DNA of 64,000 bases, from positions 1 to 64,000 of the forward strand of contig CAVRXS010000007.1 in NCBI GenBank assembly GCA_963725275.1, read 5' to 3'. This DNA comes from Bog-756 sp963725275. GTDB lineage: Bacteria; Actinomycetota; Acidimicrobiia; Acidimicrobiales; RAAP-2. Positions within the stretch are counted from its first letter, which is position 1; each line of letters starts with the position of its first letter. A model generated the notes under the pieces. It was not told the origin of the DNA, searched no databases, and saw only the letters and a list, made by a program, of their open reading frames with translations. The translations under genes were made by a program, and so were the position numbers. This document shows, in pieces, positions 17,266 through 25,714 of this stretch.

Positions 17266-18881
17266 CCTGGAAGCACCGACCAATGACCTGATTCGATAGC
17301 CGCGCATCCGCGGAAAGAGCCTCCCCGGCTGGGAAAATGACGATGTCGAAGTCGCATTTTCACCAACACAAAGGAGGCACTTTCTGTGACTGCAGTATCG
17401 CGCGGAATCGACCGCATCGAGGTGACCTTCGATGACCCGAACCTGGTGGCCAACGCGGGACTGTTGTTGGTGGCCACCCTGGTCGTCCGGCTAGATCTCG
17501 AAGACCTCATCAACGGCATCGTCAACCTGTCGGGTCGAGTCGGTGGTGCCCTTCCCGGACGCAAGGTGCTGACCCTGGTGCACGCCATGGTGGCCGGCGG
17601 CAGCCACATCGACCATGCCGATGTACTGAGGTCCGGTGCCACCCAGTCGGTGCTCCCTCATCGGGTGATGGCCCCTTCCACCTTGGGCACCTTCCTGCGG
17701 GCCTTCACCTTCGGCCATGTCCGTCAACTCGATTCGGTGTTGGCCGAGGCACTGCGTCGTGCTTGGTCCTTGGGTGCAGGACCCGGTTCGGATCGGGTGA
17801 TCGTCGATCTCGACTCCACCATCTGTCCGGTGTGCGGCAAGGCCAAGCACGGTGCCGGCTACGGCTATACCAAAGAGCTCGGTTACCACCCGCTGATTGC
17901 CACCCGGGCCGGAACCGGGGAACTCCTCCACGTCCGGATGCGCAAGGGCTCGGCCAACACCCAGCGGGGAACCAAGCGGTTCATCGAAGAACTGGTGGCC
18001 CGCCTCCGTCGGGCCGGAGCCACCGGTGAAATGGTCATGCGCTTCGACTCGGGGTTCTGGTCGAACGCCACCATCGCCACGTTGGGACGACTAGCCATCG
18101 GCTACACGATGGGGGTGCGCATGGTGAAGTCCGTGGTCAGGGCGATCTCGGCCATCGACGAGGGTGACTGGATTCCCATCGACTACACGTTGGACGGCAT
18201 CGCCGAGGTGGCCGAGTGCGTCTACAAGGGACGGCGGATGATCGTGCGTCGGACCCGGCTGGTCGGCCGCCAGGCAACGCTGTGGCCCGAGTGGCGCCAC
18301 TTCGCCTTCCTCACCGATCAGGAAGGAACCGCCGTCGAGGTCGACCTCTTCCACCGGGCCCACGCCACCGTGGAGTTAGCCATCAAGGACCTGAAGGAGG
18401 GTGCGGGCATGGAGCACGTCCCTTCGGGCAGCTTCAACGCCAATGCGGCCTGGCTGGTGTGTGCGGCCCTGGCCCACGACCTCATCCGCTGGAGCTCCCT
18501 GCTCGGCAAGATCACGCCCGAAGGTCAGCTCGTTGTTGCCCGCACGGTGCGCACCCGGTTCTTGTCGGTGCCTGGTCGATTGGTCAACACCTCAGGAACA
18601 CCGACGCTGCGTGCTCCCCTCGAGTGGCCGTGGGCGAAGGCGTTCTCCCGCGCTCTCGAACTCCTCCGGGCCCTTCCGCCGGTCCCTGTGTAGTCACCAC
18701 ATCCGCGGCCGGTGCACCGCAGACGATCGAAGGACGGCACTGACAACTCGATGAGAATCACAAACTCTTGGTCTCACGCGTCCAAGGGCACCGAAGAACT
18801 CGAGCGCGGCGTCGATCAGATCATTCGAATGCCGATCGTCAGATTCGGCGTCCTGCCAGGTCGTTGGTCGGTGGATCCAGG
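17266..18881 (+). mobile_element. IS1380-family element, copy B (intact)
   Basis: Ends are CCTGGAAGCACCGACCAATG from 17266 and, inward from 18881, CCTGGATCCACCGACCAACG. CTAAG flanks both sides (17261-17265 and 18882-18886), the same 5-mer as at copy A. Length is 1616 bp. The stop codon of the neighbouring methyltransferase is made from the duplicated CTAAG, so that gene survived the insertion unchanged. The transposase frame is open throughout. Confidence 0.92.
17386..18693 (+). CDS. IS1380-family transposase (copy B)
   Basis: This 435-residue transposase is intact and serves as the reference for the decayed copy A. Motifs include GRVGGALPGRKVLTLVHAMV, VIVDLDSTICPVCGKAKHG, MRFDSGFWSNATIATL, and LAIKDLKEGAGMEHVPSG followed by NANAAWLVCAALAHDLIRW. 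The acidic residues in DLDST, RFDSG and the KDLKEG helix are candidates for the DDE triad. GTG 17386 has AAGGAGG about ten nt upstream. The product acts on its own ends at 17266 and 18881. Confidence 0.93.
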   Translation: MTAVSRGIDRIEVTFDDPNLVANAGLLLVATLVVRLDLEDLINGIVNLSGRVGGALPGRKVLTLVHAMVAGGSHIDHADVLRSGATQSVLPHRVMAPSTLGTFLRAFTFGHVRQLDSVLAEALRRAWSLGAGPGSDRVIVDLDSTICPVCGKAKHGAGYGYTKELGYHPLIATRAGTGELLHVRMRKGSANTQRGTKRFIEELVARLRRAGATGEMVMRFDSGFWSNATIATLGRLAIGYTMGVRMVKSVVRAISAIDEGDWIPIDYTLDGIAEVAECVYKGRRMIVRRTRLVGRQATLWPEWRHFAFLTDQEGTAVEVDLFHRAHATVELAIKDLKEGAGMEHVPSGSFNANAAWLVCAALAHDLIRWSSLLGKITPEGQLVVARTVRTRFLSVPGRLVNTSGTPTLRAPLEWPWAKAFSRALELLRALPPVPV

Positions 18882-19733
18882 CTAAGGCTCTAACCGCCGC
18901 CCGGTGACCAGCCATGCGCCAGCCCCGAACCGCAGACCCACGCCGGGCTCGTAGCGTTCGGTCAGGGACGAACGGACACCCTCGACCACCTCATCATGGT
19001 GGTCTGTCCCTGCGAGGCCGATAAGTCCTCGGACCATCCCCATCCCAAGGAGGAAGTCCATCGACTGATCGACCGTGCCGCCCCCACCTATAAGGATGGT
19101 CGGTGCGAGCGGCTCGAATCGCACATCGGTGAATCCCGCCGCTGCGAGGAGCATTGTTGTCTCGCCCTGGTCCTTGAGTGCGAACATCCCCGGCCCTTTT
19201 GCGAGGCCGCCGAACTCAGGGATCTCGACGTGGTTCGCTACCTCGTTGGCAACGACAGTGAGCCATTCGTTAGCGGGGAGAGCCTGCCAGCTTACGAATG
19301 CAAGTCGGCCGTCGGGAGCGAGCGAGCGTCGCAAGTTCGAGAATGCCCCCGCCGGGTCATCGAAGAACATGAGCCCGAACTGGCTCACTGCAAGGTCGAA
19401 CGTGCCCGGCACGAAGGCGTGCGTCTGGGCGTCGCCGACGATGAATTCGACGTTCTCGATCTGCGCTGTTTGGGCTCGCGCAGACGCGACCTCCGTCAGC
19501 GGCACCGAGATGTCGAGACCGATGGCCGACTCGGCGATGAGTGATGCCGCTAGGGTGAATGCTCCGCACCCGCATCCCACATCGAGCAAGGAGCAATGGG
19601 ACGACAGTCGGACCTGTTCAAGTAGCGCCTCGGTGAAAGGCGCTAGTTGGCGGTCGTAGCGGTCGGCATGGTCGACGTAATGCACCGATTCGCCGCCGTT
19701 CCACGCTTCAGACTGGTTCCTGTTAGGGAGCAT
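18882..19733 (-). CDS. class I SAM-dependent methyltransferase
   Basis: The product is about 283 residues and has the Rossmann-like methyltransferase fold. Motif I is SLLDVGCGCGAFTLAAS, motif II ends in GLDISVPL, a post-motif VEFIVGDAQTHAF follows, and motif IV is FDLAVSQFGLMFFDDP, typical of UbiE/COQ5-like small-molecule methyltransferases. The N-terminal NQSEAWNGGESVHYV matches the usual start of this subgroup. I choose ATG 19733, because GAGGA lies 6 nt upstream; an ATG at 19769 has no ribosome binding site. The stop TAG lies in the target duplication of IS1380 copy B. Substrate unknown. Confidence 0.88.
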   Translation of the reverse strand: MLPNRNQSEAWNGGESVHYVDHADRYDRQLAPFTEALLEQVRLSSHCSLLDVGCGCGAFTLAASLIAESAIGLDISVPLTEVASARAQTAQIENVEFIVGDAQTHAFVPGTFDLAVSQFGLMFFDDPAGAFSNLRRSLAPDGRLAFVSWQALPANEWLTVVANEVANHVEIPEFGGLAKGPGMFALKDQGETTMLLAAAGFTDVRFEPLAPTILIGGGGTVDQSMDFLLGMGMVRGLIGLAGTDHHDEVVEGVRSSLTERYEPGVGLRFGAGAWLVTGRRLEP

Positions 19734-19933
19734 TGATCGTCCTCGGGCGGGGAGCGTCTCGACCTTCATCGTGGCACGTCGATGAGAGCGATTTCTGGAT
19801 CACAATATTCGGCACCGTGTATCCCCTATCGCCGGCTCGGGGTGCGTTATCCAGCGACGGGTGCTTGCCACCCGCGAACTGCCCGTGATCGGCACTTTGG
19901 CCATACCCCCTGCCGCTCGCCGAACGACTCCGT

Positions 19934-22558
19934 CTACGGTCGGGTGATCGTCAGGGGATTCGACGTGGCACTCGTTTCGGCGCTTCCGAGGAGGATGTCT
20001 GCGGGCGGAACAAGGGTGCCGTTCTCTTCGAGGTTGTGGAAGGTCACCTGACTCCCAGAGGAGATGAACTTTATGCCGCTGACATACCCAGCCGTGTGGA
20101 ACCCGAACGAGATGGTTTGAGGGTTGAGCATGGTCATCTTGTCGCCGGAGTCGTTCGAGGTGAGGGCCACGTCGGAGAAGGTGCCGTTGGTGGTGATCGT
20201 CCCGGTGAAGATGTCGGTCCCCGACAGATTGTGGGAGTAGAGCTTCCAGATGCCGTCCTGCACCCCGATCAGGAACCCCGGCGGTGGGCTGTCCTTTACC
20301 GGGAATGCCGGATAGCCCTGAACTTGGCTCTGCCACACGCCGTGTTGCTCGACAGCACCGATCGTGCACTTACCGATACTGGCGACGCCACGCTGGTCGG
20401 TCCGAGGGCAGACCTTCACGCCATCGAGCTTGGTCCCGGCCGGGATGACCCCGACGGCCGGACCGTTCGCCGCCGGTAGCTGCGTGAGGGTCGGTCCGCC
20501 GTTGTTGGTGAGGTGACCGAGGCCGGGCTTGGCATCGAGCACGTCGGTGGATGCGGTGAAGCCGCAGTAGTTGGCGTTCGAGGGGTCGTCGGTCAGGTCG
20601 TAGCCGAGGCTGGTGAAGCTACCGCCGCTGCGATAGCAGTTAAGTCCGGTGTTGGCGGCCACGATGGAGGCACCGGACGTCACCGTCCCGCCGTAAGTGT
20701 TGATACCGCCCCCACGTTCAGCGGCGGTGTTGCCCGAGACGGTCGAAGAGTTGACGGCCAAGGTGGCACCGTTGATGCCCCCATCGGTAATAGCGTTGGC
20801 GATCCCGCCGCCGAACGCGGCGTTGTTGCCCGACACGGTCGAGGAGTTGATGGTCATCGTGCCGGCGTTGGCGATCCCGCCGCCCTCGTCGCCGTGGTTG
20901 CCCGACACGGTCGAGGAGTTGATGGTCATCGTGCCGGCGTTGTAGATGCCGCCGCCGATATGGGAGATGTTGCCGCCCGACACGGTCGAGAGGTCAAGCG
21001 TCATCGTGCCGGTGTTGTAGATGCCACCACCAGCTATGTCGCCATCGCCGTTCGACACGGTCGAGGAGTAGAGCGTCAGGGTGCCGTTATTGATGATGTC
21101 GCCGCCTTCGACAGTGGTGCCACCGCCATTCTCGAGGGTGAGTCCCGAGATGGTCACCGTGCCGCTGTTGACGGTCAAGGGCGTCCCAAACAACTCAGGC
21201 GGGGTTACCGCTGTGGTGGAGGACCCCGCACCGGTGATGGTCAGCGAGTCGAGGGACGAGGCATTGATGGTGTCGAGTTCGGAGTAGGTGCCGGCAGCCA
21301 CGTTGATGGTCACGTCCCCACCCGCATAGGAACCACCGGTGGCGGTGGTGATTGCGGTCTGGATGGATGAGCAGGCGTTGGCTGGAGTGGAGCAGTCGTC
21401 AAGGCCGCTCCCGGATTGCGTCACGTAGAGCGTGCTTCGCTCGACCGCGCCGATGGTGCAGTCGCCAACACTCTGGACGCCCCGCTGATCGGTCCGAGGG
21501 CAGACCTGCACACCATCGAGTGTGGTGCCGGTCGGGATAACCCCGACGGCCGGACCGTTTGCCGCCGGTAGCTGTGTCAAGGTCGGGCCACCGTTGTTGG
21601 TCAGGTGACCGAGGCCGGGGTTGGCATTCACCACGTCGGTGGGCTGTGTGAAACCGCATTGCGCGCCCTCATCATTCGTCAGGTTGTAGCCGACACTGGT
21701 CAGCAGGTTGCTGCCGCAGTTCCCCCCGGTATTGTCCGCCAGGATCGTGCCACCCACGTACGCGATGCCACTGTTTATGAAGATGCCGCCGCCGCCGTAG
21801 CTGCCGCCGGTGTTGCCTGAGATGGTGCTGTCGGTCACGGTCACCGTGCCATTCTGGATGAAGATGCCGCCGCCGCCGCCGGAGCTGCCGTTGTTGCCCG
21901 ACATGGTGCTGTCTGTCACGGTCACCGTGCCACCACCGTCATCGAAGATACCGCCGCCGTAGCCACTGCCGGTATTGCCGGAGATAGTGCTGTCGGTCAC
22001 GTTCAACGTGCCAGTGAAGTTCTCGATGGCGCCGCCCTGGTAGCCGTTGTTGCCCGACAGGGTGCTGTCAGTCACGTTCAACGTGCCGCCGTCGAGATCG
22101 ATCGCTCCGCCGAATTCGCCATGGCCACCCGTGATGGTGAGGCCCGAGATGGTCACCACGCCGCTATCGACGGTAAACACAGACCCGACGGGGCCGTTCA
22201 CCGTGGTGGAAGAGGCCCCGGCCCCGGCGATGGTGAGCGAGTGGAGGGACGAGGCATCGACGGTGTCGTTCTCCGTGTAAGTGCCAGCGGCGACGTTGAT
22301 GATCACATCGTCAGCGTCAGCAGTGGGATAGTTCTGGGCCTCGTTGATGGCTTGCTGAATCGTGAGACAAGGTGCCGTACTTGCGGTGCAGGCGTTCGAC
22401 CCACCACCGTCTGACCCCGAGGTGCTCACGTACAACAAGACGGGGCCGCTTGCCGAGGCAGGCAGCGACTCGACGGCCAGTGAACCGACTGCGACGCTTC
22501 CCAACACCAGAGACCCGGCCAGTAGCGCCCGAAAACTTCTTCTGATTCCAACGCCCAT
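19934..22558 (-). CDS. large secreted beta-helix protein (polymorphic-membrane-like repeats)
   Basis: This 874-residue protein has a signal peptide (RRSFRALLAGSLVLGS, then a cut after ASASG). It contains two copies of one long module, about 40-375 and 376-740. Each starts with LYVS/LYVTQSGS, has a Cys pair, then IQ.AI, INVAAGTY, repeated S.VSGN..GGGI parallel beta-helix turns, a GYNLT/GYDLTDD segment with Cys, and ends in GHLTNNGGPTLTQL and CPRTDQRG. This order is that of choice-of-anchor Q / polymorphic outer membrane-like proteins. A third domain of about 130 residues closes the protein. It is probably surface or extracellular, perhaps adhesive. I see no LPXTG or C-terminal membrane anchor. 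Confidence 0.88.
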   Translation of the reverse strand: MGVGIRRSFRALLAGSLVLGSVAVGSLAVESLPASASGPVLLYVSTSGSDGGGSNACTASTAPCLTIQQAINEAQNYPTADADDVIINVAAGTYTENDTVDASSLHSLTIAGAGASSTTVNGPVGSVFTVDSGVVTISGLTITGGHGEFGGAIDLDGGTLNVTDSTLSGNNGYQGGAIENFTGTLNVTDSTISGNTGSGYGGGIFDDGGGTVTVTDSTMSGNNGSSGGGGGIFIQNGTVTVTDSTISGNTGGSYGGGGIFINSGIAYVGGTILADNTGGNCGSNLLTSVGYNLTNDEGAQCGFTQPTDVVNANPGLGHLTNNGGPTLTQLPAANGPAVGVIPTGTTLDGVQVCPRTDQRGVQSVGDCTIGAVERSTLYVTQSGSGLDDCSTPANACSSIQTAITTATGGSYAGGDVTINVAAGTYSELDTINASSLDSLTITGAGSSTTAVTPPELFGTPLTVNSGTVTISGLTLENGGGTTVEGGDIINNGTLTLYSSTVSNGDGDIAGGGIYNTGTMTLDLSTVSGGNISHIGGGIYNAGTMTINSSTVSGNHGDEGGGIANAGTMTINSSTVSGNNAAFGGGIANAITDGGINGATLAVNSSTVSGNTAAERGGGINTYGGTVTSGASIVAANTGLNCYRSGGSFTSLGYDLTDDPSNANYCGFTASTDVLDAKPGLGHLTNNGGPTLTQLPAANGPAVGVIPAGTKLDGVKVCPRTDQRGVASIGKCTIGAVEQHGVWQSQVQGYPAFPVKDSPPPGFLIGVQDGIWKLYSHNLSGTDIFTGTITTNGTFSDVALTSNDSGDKMTMLNPQTISFGFHTAGYVSGIKFISSGSQVTFHNLEENGTLVPPADILLGSAETSATSNPLTITRP

Positions 22559-22656
22559 AACTCGACACCTTCCGCTCCCGGTGCACCGTCCGCACGCCCG
22601 CTAATGTGCAGGCTTAACACCGAAGGGCCTCCCTAGCAACCAGTGTCACTCTGCCG

Positions 22657-23244
22657 TCACATGATGCTCTCGCTGAGCGACGGGGTTGCCACGGATGATG
22701 AGCAGGGGTGCCCCCCAACACCGGCTCCGGGATCGATATCTGGAACGGCGCTGGGCCAGCCGCTCACTCCAGCAAGCGGCTCAGATCGCTCCACGTGCCG
22801 GGCTCCATGTGCCCGGTCGACGATCCGCTTGCGGAGCAGATACCCGTGGCTCAGGTGACCAATTGTGCCAGCATTCGGAACAGGTGGCGAACAATGTCGA
22901 TTCGGTCGCGCCTCCCGTACCTGCCCCCTTGAAAGAGAGGCGGACCTCTGGGCTTCCGCAACGGGGGCAAGCGTCACCCATGGCCGATGAGATCGCTTCA
23001 CGATCACGCATAGTTCGTCCATTTCAGTTGTCGGATTTACGCCAACTGGCGGGTCCAGGCGCACCTTCATAACTGCGGCCCCATGGAGGACGTGTCGGTG
23101 GACCGGCGCCAGCTCGAAATTCGGCATGCTGGCTCCGCAGGTGGCACAGACATAGGTCAGCTCGTCGAGGACCAGGTTATTCACGATGTCGGGGAAGGTT
23201 CCCGATCCGGCGCAGATGGGTGAGTCCAGTGTTTTGGTGCCCAC
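22657..23244 (-). CDS. small zinc-ribbon-like hypothetical protein, 3' end uncertain
   Basis: The N-terminal part from GTG 23244 reads as a zinc ribbon: ICAGSGTFP, then TYVCATCGASMPNFELAPVH, two CxxC/CxG-type metal sites followed by His. From about residue 75 on, the translated sequence is low-grade and may be out of frame; another frame (22781-23011) carries a second clear zinc ribbon over the same stretch. The gene is either a two-ribbon protein broken by a frameshift near 23005 or two overlapping genes. The ISL3 element ends 18 bp before the start codon and may have removed its promoter. Confidence 0.4.
   Translation of the reverse strand: MGTKTLDSPICAGSGTFPDIVNNLVLDELTYVCATCGASMPNFELAPVHRHVLHGAAVMKVRLDPPVGVNPTTEMDELCVIVKRSHRPWVTLAPVAEAQRSASLSRGQVREARPNRHCSPPVPNAGTIGHLSHGYLLRKRIVDRAHGARHVERSEPLAGVSGWPSAVPDIDPGAGVGGHPCSSSVATPSLSESIM
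22781..23011 (-). CDS. putative small zinc-ribbon protein
   Basis: A 76-residue frame from ATG 23011 contains GDACPRCGSPEVRLSFKG and TLFATCSECWHNWSP, a CxxC...CxxC pair typical of a zinc ribbon like those in TFIIS-like and RNA-polymerase subunit folds. It overlaps the neighbouring zinc-ribbon frame in a different phase. Third-position composition and the conserved-looking ribbon favour this frame here. It may be the second half of the upstream gene after a frameshift. No function can be given. Confidence 0.4.
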   Translation of the reverse strand: MRDREAISSAMGDACPRCGSPEVRLSFKGAGTGGATESTLFATCSECWHNWSPEPRVSAPQADRRPGTWSPARGAI

Positions 23245-23347
23245 GGTAGGGCCTCTTTTTCCGGCTCTCCTGACTGATCCGTGGGTCAATTCTGCGTTTC
23301 GTCGTGCAGCGTGAGGATGGCGGCTCGCCTTCGGCGAAGATGGTGCG

Positions 23348-23977
23348 GTGGAACCGCAGAGCTGGGAGCCGGAGCACGAAGATGACTATGAGGCAGCGAA
23401 CGCGGAGCTGAAGAGGCGGTTCGCTGCATGGGCGGACGGCAGGGGACTCGAGGTCGAGCGTGACGGACCCGAGGGCCTGCTCCACTACAAGTGGGCCTAT
23501 GTGGATCGCCACCTCACCCGCTGGAGACGCCGTGACCTCTATGAGATCTACCTGGAGCTCTACCCGGCCAAGGTGATGGCCGAGGCTGACGAACTCGACG
23601 AGATCCTCGCCGAGACGAAGACCTTCATCACGTTCCTTTCCGAGACCGAGCTGCTCGATGAGGAAAGTGAGTCCCCCGAGGTGCTGTGCGACTTCCTGGA
23701 CGAGATCGCACCCGAGTTCCGGGCGAACATGGCCGACACGTCCCGATACAGCTTCGGCAAGCGGCTCTGGACCGAAGCAGCCAGCGAAGGTGTGTCGCCG
23801 GACGACCCGGCGGCGGTCGAGGCGTTCATGAACCGGTTCAACTCCCGACCCCGGGCCGAGCGGGACACCATCTTGGGCCGGGGTGTCATGCCCGCCGGGC
23901 GCCGGGTCTCTTCTGGTCGGTTCACGCCTCCAGGGACACCGTCCCGGCCGTCAGGCAAGCGCCGCAAGCGTAGATAG
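23348..23977 (+). CDS. hypothetical protein, passenger of ISL3
   Basis: The 209-residue product starts at GTG 23348, 60 bp inside the left end of the ISL3 element, and runs convergently into the transposase gene. It is acidic at the N-terminus (EPEHEDDYEAANAELKRRFA), has a mainly helical body with HYKWAYVDRHLTRWRRRDLY and LLDEESESPEVLCDFLDEIA, and ends in a basic, Pro/Arg-rich tail. I do not recognise the family. It has no enzyme motif, signal peptide or membrane segment. Its place within the inverted repeats makes it a passenger, possibly a DNA-binding accessory or an unrelated cargo protein. Confidence 0.65.
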   Translation: MEPQSWEPEHEDDYEAANAELKRRFAAWADGRGLEVERDGPEGLLHYKWAYVDRHLTRWRRRDLYEIYLELYPAKVMAEADELDEILAETKTFITFLSETELLDEESESPEVLCDFLDEIAPEFRANMADTSRYSFGKRLWTEAASEGVSPDDPAAVEAFMNRFNSRPRAERDTILGRGVMPAGRRVSSGRFTPPGTPSRPSGKRRKRR

Positions 23978-25219
23978 AGAACGCCCCGGCAGCGGCGGGC
24001 AGTAGCCACCGCGGTCGAGCAGGGCGAGGGCGATCAGGTGCTCGGGCTTGGCGAACCCGAAGGCCATGCGGTGCAGGACCCGGATCTTGGTGTTGGTCGA
24101 TTCGATGAGTGCGTTCGACAGGTCGTTGAGCATGGCCGCCTCGATGCCGGCGATGTTCTTTCTGACCTTGCGGCCGAGCTCGACGAAGGCCGGGATCCGG
24201 CAACGCTGGGCCCAGTCCAGCCAGCCGTCCAACATGGCAAGGGCCAGCACGCCCTTCTTCCTGATGGCCAGGCGCAACTGCTCTTTCATCAGGTAGGCCC
24301 GGTAGAGCTTGGTGTTCACCTTGGCGATCCAGGCGAGCTTGCCGGCCTGGCGGGGGGTCAGGTCCTCGGGGTTCCGCCACAGGGCATAGCGACAGCCCTT
24401 CAGCTCGTTGGCATGGCCGGACATGCCACCCTTCCTCGCCTCGTTCCACACTTGACGGCGCACCTCATCCAGCGCCTCGGTGGCCCACTGCACCACGTGA
24501 AAGGCGTCGATGCAGAGGGTGGCATTGGGTGCCCGCTCGGCCACCACCGTGGCGATCCATCCGGCTCCATCGGCGCTGACCAGGGAGATCTGTTCGGACC
24601 GCTCCTCACCCAGCAGGTCGAAGAAGCCGTTGAGCGTCTTCTTGTCCCGTCCGACGGCCGCCCACACCAGCCTCCTGGTGTCGTGGTCGACGACGATGGT
24701 CAGGTAGCGGTGCCCCTTCTTGTAGCTGATCTCGTCGATGCCGATGCGAACGAGACCGGAGAAGGGGTCATGGGCGGCACGGCCGTCGGCCACCACCCGG
24801 TCGATGATCGAACCGACGGTCCGCCAGGCGATCCGCATCAGCTCACAGACCGTCGACTTGGCGGTGTGGGTGACCAGCCAGGCCACCTGGTCGTCGAAGA
24901 ACCGGGTATGCCCGGCTCCATGGCGGGCCCAGGGCACCTGGGCAACGGTCGGGCCGTGGTCGGGACAGTTCACTCTTGGAGAGTCGGCCTGGAGGAAGCA
25001 CTGCATGGTCCCGAGATCGAGCGCCCGCCAGTTGCGCCTGCCCTCGCCCTGGTCATAGCCGGGAGCACGCACCCCGCAGCGTCCACACCGGCGCTTGGTC
25101 GCACGCCGCGGCCGCACGTGGACCACCACGGTTTCGGACTCCTCATCGAAGTCGATTTCCTCGATCACCGTCGCCCGGTCGACACCGAGCACGCGACGCC
25201 ATACGTTGGCACCGAGCAC
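23951..25219 (-). CDS. ISL3-family transposase
   Basis: The 422-residue protein is a complete ISL3 transposase. It begins with an N-terminal zinc finger (RRCGRCGVRAPGYD, then VNCPDHG), follows with an HTH (ELMRIAWRTVGSIIDRVV), and then the DDE core: IGIDEISYKKGHRYLTIVVD, LVSADGAGWIATVVAE, FHVVQWATEALDEVRR, and a C-terminal NALIESTNTKIRVLHRMAFG with the last acidic residue. The start ATG 25219 leaves 114 bp to the right end. The frame is intact. Confidence 0.93.
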   Translation of the reverse strand: MLGANVWRRVLGVDRATVIEEIDFDEESETVVVHVRPRRATKRRCGRCGVRAPGYDQGEGRRNWRALDLGTMQCFLQADSPRVNCPDHGPTVAQVPWARHGAGHTRFFDDQVAWLVTHTAKSTVCELMRIAWRTVGSIIDRVVADGRAAHDPFSGLVRIGIDEISYKKGHRYLTIVVDHDTRRLVWAAVGRDKKTLNGFFDLLGEERSEQISLVSADGAGWIATVVAERAPNATLCIDAFHVVQWATEALDEVRRQVWNEARKGGMSGHANELKGCRYALWRNPEDLTPRQAGKLAWIAKVNTKLYRAYLMKEQLRLAIRKKGVLALAMLDGWLDWAQRCRIPAFVELGRKVRKNIAGIEAAMLNDLSNALIESTNTKIRVLHRMAFGFAKPEHLIALALLDRGGYCPPLPGRSLSTLAALA

Positions 25220-25333
25220 GCCATCCTCCTTGCCCTGTCTTCGAACCTTCGAACAGTCCGAAAACGTAGGCGGGGGCTGGCGTTGCTCGCGTCAGGGGGT
25301 GCTCAAGTGACCCACGGATCAGTCAGTAGAGCC

Positions 25334-25714
25334 TTTTTTTTCCCCGCCCCCCGTCGGGCCAGTGAAGGGAGCCCCACATCCTGTCGCTGACCCGACGACA
25401 GACTTAGGTCTACACCCGTTTTGGTACCCAACTCGACCGGCCGCCACAAATGCCCGCGCCTGACCCCCGGTAGGCCCATTCCAGGACAATGCTGACCGGA
25501 GTCGCGGCGAGATGACGATCCTCCGAACCTAAGTCACACTGCGGCGAGGGTGCCACTGATCGCCGGATGGGTGGGGCACCCAAGGTGCCGCCGACCGGCA
25601 CGACTGGAGCAGTCTGGCCCGGGTGGCGTAGGGCGGCGAGGTAGAAACGCTGGAAGTCACGCGCCCCTCGAGCGCGATCCGCAGCGGCGCCCACGTGCTC
25701 CCTATCATGGGTGG
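25334..25714 (+). other. intergenic, probable promoter region of phosphofructokinase
   Basis: These 381 bp between the ISL3 end and the phosphofructokinase start hold no convincing gene. It opens with an unusual homopolymer pair, a run of eight T followed by CCCC, which may be the altered ISL3 target site. No terminator or operator palindrome was found. Confidence 0.4.

Larger units (their letters stand above)
23263..25333 (-). mobile_element. ISL3-family element with passenger gene
   Basis: The ends form a 26-bp inverted repeat with one mismatch, beginning GGCTCT and containing CTGACTGATCCGTGGGTCA. The left copy starts at 23263 and the right copy ends at 25333. GGCTCT is the usual first hexamer of ISL3 ends. 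Both flanks are T-rich (CTTTTTCC left, a run of eight T then C right), so the 8-bp duplication cannot be verified. The element contains the transposase on the minus strand and a second gene on the plus strand whose 3' ends overlap by 27 bp. Confidence 0.9.

Noticed and set aside
20513..21370. Long open frame opposite the secreted beta-helix protein
   Set aside because: It is a mirror of the repeat-rich gene: Gly/Val/Arg/His-rich with periodic motifs caused by the coding repeats on the other strand, with no fold-like pattern.
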